Notes under the pieces: model-generated
Database searches by the model: none
Told to the model about the DNA's origin: nothing
Seen by the model: only the letters and a program-made list of their open reading frames with translations
In this document: positions 60,350-64,000 of the stretch, piece after piece
Position numbering within the stretch: position 1 is the first letter of the stretch
Layout: each line of letters starts with the position of its first letter
From: Bradyrhizobium sp. WSM471
Lineage (GTDB): Bacteria; Pseudomonadota; Alphaproteobacteria; Rhizobiales; Xanthobacteraceae
Direction of reading: 5' to 3'
Length of the DNA stretch: 64,000 nt
NCBI RefSeq assembly: GCF_000244915.1
Contig: NZ_CM001442.1
Location: forward strand, 2,170,001 to 2,234,000
Made by a program: the position numbers and the translations under genes

Positions 60350-60556
60350 ATGTCGAATAAGCACACGAATATTGCTGCGCGCGTCGAACTCCTCAACAAC
60401 AACCAAATCGCGCGTTTGGCGACAAAATTGCAAACTGAGAAACAATACGAAGAAGTTCTCCTTCTCAGGGAGACACTTCGGCTGGCCACTGCCAATGCGA
60501 GAACGCTTCGGACACCGCGTGCGAAGGACCCGGGTAACCTTGCTGCGTTACCTTAA
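60350..60556 (+). CDS. Small hypothetical protein
   Basis: The 68-residue product begins MSNKHTNIAARVELLNNNQI, then KLQTEKQYEEVLLLRETLRL. GGGGGTGG precedes the ATG. Charged and helical, without known family. Confidence 0.55.
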   Translation: MSNKHTNIAARVELLNNNQIARLATKLQTEKQYEEVLLLRETLRLATANARTLRTPRAKDPGNLAALP

Positions 60557-60723
60557 TCCCAGCGCAGTCTTGCAGGTCGCCTGACGTCCACAGCAGTATC
60601 GTTGTGCCTGTCGTCTGACCGCCCAAGGCCAGAATTTTCAGCACTGGCACGGGCCTCCAGCGGATTGGCTGGTAAGCTGGTGGCCCACTTCTGGCATTCT
60701 CTCGGCAGCGGCGAACGCATCGA

Positions 60724-60849
60724 ATGGCAGACGTTGTCGTCATCTTGCTTATCTTCGGTGCCGGGTTTGGCGTTGGCTACGGCGTTCGCGAGCATATTTC
60801 TGATCGCCGACGTGAGCGCTCAAAGCGTCTTAGGCCGCCGGAACGGTAG
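60724..60849 (+). CDS. 41-residue single-span membrane protein
   Basis: The product reads MADVVVILLIFGAGFGVGYG, then VREHISDRRRERSKRLRPPE. One Gly-rich transmembrane helix followed by a basic tail is typical of small rhizobial membrane proteins. It is well formed although too short for firm annotation. Confidence 0.55.
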   Translation: MADVVVILLIFGAGFGVGYGVREHISDRRRERSKRLRPPER

Positions 60850-60896
60850 GCAGACTGGCTTGCACCCCCCAGGCTAAGCAGGCGTGACCAGCGCGT

Positions 60897-61015
60897 AAGG
60901 ATGCTTCAATGCGCCTCAAAGACCTGTTTTAGGCTGGGGTCCTCTAATACCCCATCGGCTGCGCTGAACCACTCACCGGGCGCCAATCGAGACCCTTAGT
61001 CGCCTCGGGGACGGA
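60897..61015 (-). pseudogene. Degraded copy of the 38917 fragment
   Basis: The minus strand begins PEATKGLDWRPVSGSAQPM and loses frame, where the copy at 38917 reads ATKDLDWQPVAEFSAADEIL. Shared flanking bases (GCTTCAA, CTCAAAGACC) show the two are homologous. It is not expected to be translated. Confidence 0.5.
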
Positions 61016-61060
61016 TGTGTGGGCCGTTGAACAGCTTCCCGCTAAGCAGCACGCTGTACT

Positions 61061-61237
61061 TTACGCGGCGATGTCGAAGGAAGCGATCAGTTCGCGCATA
61101 TCCTTTGCCAAATCGCGATAACGCTGGCCAGCGCGTAGGTACAGCTGTCGATCGTTTTCATTCGCTCGCTCAGCGATCAATTCGCATTCAGTGGCGAGGC
61201 ATTCAAAACGTTCAAGCTTGGCTTCGAACCCGGTCAT
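61061..61237 (-). CDS. 58-residue helical protein
   Basis: The frame starts at an ATG with GGAGGG six bases before it and reads MTGFEAKLERFECLATECEL, LAKDMRELIASFDIAA. It is a long charged helix with two cysteines. A small protein of unknown role, clearly open and well positioned. Confidence 0.65.
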   Translation of the reverse strand: MTGFEAKLERFECLATECELIAERANENDRQLYLRAGQRYRDLAKDMRELIASFDIAA

Positions 61238-61381
61238 ACGACGCCCTCCGCACTATTATTTTTCTTCAAAAGGACGGCGATCATAATTTTCAGTTCAGCT
61301 CAAGGCAACCTTGATCTTCAGTCCAAATGAGGTCGCAGAATACCTCTCGCGGAGGCGTCTGAAGGGCGCTCGTTAAGTTTA

Positions 61382-61669
61382 TTGGTGCGCCGTACCTGCC
61401 CGCAGGCAAGCGTGCCGAAGTCGCCATCGCCGGCGAAACCGCAGAAGTCGGACGCGCTATCGCGGCCGACATCGGAGTTAGCACGGATAACCGCTCCTAA
61501 TGAGCGCGCTATCCGCAACGCCTTGGAAAGCACTGGGGTACTCGCCAATTTGGATCTCGAAGAACGTTTCGACACAGCGATTGATCGCCTGTTAAAGCGG
61601 TTCTTCAGCTTACAAATGGCAGATGAATTGAATAACAGAAAAGTCAAAACCATGACGTCCAAGGGCTAG
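61382..61669 (+). CDS. Small hypothetical protein
   Basis: The C-terminal 65 residues are coherent (TSELARITAPNERAIRNALE, STGVLANLDLEERFDTAIDR, LLKRFFSLQMADEL) and helical. The first 30 are Pro/Ser/Lys-rich. No family recognised; the true start may lie within the low-complexity part. Confidence 0.6.
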   Translation: MVRRTCPQASVPKSPSPAKPQKSDALSRPTSELARITAPNERAIRNALESTGVLANLDLEERFDTAIDRLLKRFFSLQMADELNNRKVKTMTSKG

Positions 61670-62332
61670 GCGTCGCGCGTGAAGAAGATCTGGTAATCGG
61701 ACGAGGCCTTGCGCCTTGTCGGACTTCAACTCCGAGATCGGCTTCTCGTTCTTTTAGAGCGAGTACCTTCTTATCTGCGAGTTAAAGTTGCCAAGCGGTT
61801 TAATTAGTGTAGCTTTCTGATATGCAGCTAATGCGAGCAATTTTCGCAAAATCAAACGGTGTAGTCTCTTGAAAGGGCCCAGGTTCATCTATGCCTTAGA
61901 CCGGCTCTGATGGTCCAGGAGGTCAAGTTCTGGGAGTTTCTGCTCCACTTCTCGCGCTGGCGAGGTCTAAGGACGCGCTGCATCTCGCTGAATGAGAATA
62001 GGTTCATTCCTGTGGAGCGTGACGTCATCCGGTGAAATGGTCGCGTTATTTTCTCAAGGCCGCCAAGTCCGCCGACGGAGTCCTCGCGGACGCGGCAACG
62101 CTGCGGAAGGGTTAATGCACCCACCGACGCAGTAGCATCGAGATTGACCCAGTAGCGATTGCCGGCCCTCGTTCTAATACCCGTGCCTCTGGCAAAGCTG
62201 GGCGGGGCCGCCTGGCAATGGCAAGCACCCCTCGCAGCAAAAGCGCCCGTACGCGAAACGAAGGCTCTTTCACGACTGTAGGTACCCTCCGATGAAGTGG
62301 CGCTTTACTACAATATGATCTCGCTATTAGGC
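61670..62332. other. Long gene-free stretch
   Basis: No supported ORF on either strand and no clear repeat. It may be decayed DNA and the regulatory region for flanking genes. Confidence 0.4.
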
Positions 62333-62650
62333 TTACCTGGACGGCTTGGGTTCATTGTGCGCGACGGCTCTCTCCACCTCTGCCATCGTTCTTTCGTAAG
62401 CTTTGCGCAGCTGTTCAGCGTGAGCGGCGTTCTCTGGCTCCATGAGATGTGCAACCTTGATCATCAGCTTGTTCAAAAGGTTCGTGACGCGGCCATTTTC
62501 CGAATGGCAGCTTCGCAGGACGCTAATCTCTCGACGCATTTCGACGAGATCGAGCGGTTCCTTTGACGGCTTCTGCAAAATCAACTCGCGCGCGTTGTTG
62601 GGCGAACGAAGACGACACGCCGAATATGAGAGCGCGCCGACTTTCGCCAT
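62333..62650 (-). CDS. Small helical protein
   Basis: The product of about 105 residues, started at the internal ATG at 62650, contains DLVEMRREISVLRSCHSENG, VTNLLNKLMIKVAHLMEPEN and HAEQLRKAYERTMAEVERAV. It looks like a coiled-coil protein. Family unknown. Confidence 0.6.
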   Translation of the reverse strand: MAKVGALSYSACRLRSPNNARELILQKPSKEPLDLVEMRREISVLRSCHSENGRVTNLLNKLMIKVAHLMEPENAAHAEQLRKAYERTMAEVERAVAHNEPKPSR

Positions 62651-62808
62651 GGTGGGCCCGGGCATGCAATGTCCGGTAAGCGAATCTTAGCGCGGAGTAG
62701 AACGCACACAACCAAACTCGCGGATTAACATTGATGCGAAGCTTGCAGGTTAACCGGCCGCACGGGTTTGCAGAGCGTCGATGAGCCAATGGCTTCGACG
62801 CCGCCGGA

Positions 62809-63120
62809 TCATCGTTTTCCACGCACCAGCAAGGTCCACACCGGCGCCTTCCCGTCCCAGCGCCGAAGCCGCCCATAGAATCGCACCCGAACACCAGCCT
62901 CTTTCAGGCGCTCGACCACGAGATGCAACGCGATAACGTCGCCCTCTGCCAATTCCACACAACCCTGCTTGCGGGACCAGACCGCACCGGGGAAGCGAAA
63001 CAGGTTGTGCTTCAACCATCGAGCGCCGCGCGCCGATAACGGCTGTAGGTCCACGTGGGTGCCGTCCCGAGGTCGAAGGCCGACGTCCGGAAGGCGGAGT
63101 AGATTTGCGATCCAGCCCAA
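62809..63120 (-). CDS. Hypothetical protein of 103 residues
   Basis: The product opens at a TTG with AGGAG six bases before it and reads GWIANLLRLPDVGLRPRDGT, HNLFRFPGAVWSRKQGCVEL, VEGD-like AEGDVIALHLVVERLKEAGV and WDGKAPVWTLLVRGKR. It is a compact mixed alpha/beta protein I do not recognise. Confidence 0.6.
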   Translation of the reverse strand: MGWIANLLRLPDVGLRPRDGTHVDLQPLSARGARWLKHNLFRFPGAVWSRKQGCVELAEGDVIALHLVVERLKEAGVRVRFYGRLRRWDGKAPVWTLLVRGKR

Positions 63121-63651
63121 AATTAACTCCTAGTCACAATAGTCTTTCGGTGCACATCGTTCGAGCGGCAGCGTCCATTCGGCACTTCGGACGAACCTGC
63201 CTGATTCGGAACGCCAAGCGCCAATAAGCTGTGAGGGCGTCACCACAGCGGGTAGCGGCCAACAAGATGGTAAGCAGGGGAGCGCGGAGGGGAGACTTGG
63301 CGGCAAGCAGGGTTGTCTTGCCGAGGTCTCTTCGGTGAGTCCGTGCGAGCAAAATCTCATTCTCCACCAGTAGATGGTCGCGTCGTCTTATCTGTGGCGG
63401 TTCCGACGAGTATGGAGCGACCACCAGCGCAGCAGCATTTGGGATAGGGTATATCGCCACCTCGCTTAGTATCCGGCGCGGGCCGCCGGCACTTGCCAGA
63501 TAAGCAAGCGGAGTCGCGGCGAGGCCACCGCGACAATAGAAACTAGAGAGCGACGAACGCATGCATCAACGCACACCCACAGCTGGTGACTGAGACGCTT
63601 GCCCACGCAATTGCATGGCTAACCCTATCGCCGCCGCGGTAGCCGCCGTTT
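63121..63651. other. Gene-free stretch
   Basis: No supported gene. Minus-strand open frames at 63134-63562 are Arg/Leu-rich and lack start signals. Confidence 0.4.
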
Positions 63652-63990
63652 TCAGGATCGGTCTCGCCACAGATGGGCGAACTTCGCGGCGCTCGAACCA
63701 ACAAGCCCGCCAATAACCTTTTGCGCAGCGTCCGCGATGTGGCCATGGCGGTCAGGCGTGAGATGTTGCAGCAGCTCGAGCGAAACGGCCACACCGAGTA
63801 TGAATATCATCATCAGTGTGAATCGGCGAGGATATGCCACTACGAAGAGAACGCCGAGGGCACCGTAAGCTGCGAAACGCTCGAACCCGGCAGATCCTAA
63901 TTCAGGGCGCAAGCCGATCGGAGAGAGTGTTACAAAGGCGATGGATCCGAGGCCGCACCAGGCAATCAAAATGATTAATTTCCGCATCAT
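63652..63990 (-). CDS. VanZ-like membrane protein (copy 2)
   Basis: The 112-residue product has four hydrophobic segments (LIILIAWCGLGSIAFVTLSP, FAAYGALGVLFVVAYPRRF, LMMIFILGVAVSLELLQHL, AAQKVIGGLVGSSAAKF) with the SLELLQHLTPDRHG turn of VanZ-like proteins. It is related in layout to 58846-59211 but not closely. It ends near the edge of the window. Confidence 0.8.
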   Translation of the reverse strand: MMRKLIILIAWCGLGSIAFVTLSPIGLRPELGSAGFERFAAYGALGVLFVVAYPRRFTLMMIFILGVAVSLELLQHLTPDRHGHIADAAQKVIGGLVGSSAAKFAHLWRDRS

Positions 63991-64000
63991 GTCGCGAAAA

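Noticed and set aside
1..64000. CRISPR array or tRNA gene
   Set aside because: No regularly spaced direct repeats and no cloverleaf-like sequence with a CCA-type end were found by eye; the only tandem repeat (26-83) has two units and no spacer.

Overview
The window looks like part of an accessory or genomic-island region of an alphaproteobacterium of the Bradyrhizobium/Rhizobiales type. This is inferred from the GC-rich sequence, the many very short conserved rhizobial-style ORFs, the family mix (T1SS, Sel1, PilZ, VanZ-like, H-NS-like, DUF2158) and the high load of broken genes and transposase remnants. I see no rRNA, tRNA, CRISPR array or plasmid replication gene.

Region 1 (about 0.2-16.1 kb) is a compact secretion and surface-glycan locus. 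It starts with a type I secretion ABC exporter with a degenerate C39 domain, its HlyD-type partner and a Sel1-repeat protein, joined by overlapping start and stop codons. A 1371-residue protein follows that chains YY/PDV-type repeats, a WbsX domain, a GT4 domain and a GT2 domain. Next come a small protein made only of the same repeats, a glycosyltransferase and a Tat-exported WbsX-like protein. On the minus strand lie an FkbM methyltransferase, an AlgJ/AlgX-like acetyltransferase and another glycosyltransferase. My reading is that this locus builds and modifies a surface glycan or glycoprotein and exports at least one protein.

Region 2 (16.4-26 kb) holds an unknown large protein, two DUF2158 proteins and a phage-type recombination module (YqaJ exonuclease, ERF annealing protein fused to an HNH-like zinc domain, divergent XRE regulator). 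It also holds a secreted Cys/His protein, an acyltransferase and a second, decayed copy of the ERF segment. A 1.1 kb piece around the secreted Cys/His gene is duplicated at 37.8-38.9 kb.

Region 3 (26-41.5 kb) mixes exported proteins, a Hint-domain protein with HAF-like repeats, remnants of IS701- and IS66-type transposases, a broken second Hint gene, a GT2 glycosyltransferase, ligase and adhesin fragments, a shortened H-NS-like protein and a PhyH-family dioxygenase.

Region 4 (41.5-64 kb) is gene-poor by length. It contains many 40-120-residue proteins, most unknown, several in two copies and several with one clear frameshift. The better-defined ones are two PilZ proteins, two VanZ-like proteins, a NYN/LabA nuclease-like protein and a Cys-rich lipoprotein that recurs with a small membrane protein beside it. 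A structured, duplicated intergenic element (48.8 and 52.75 kb) and several strong hairpins lie between them.
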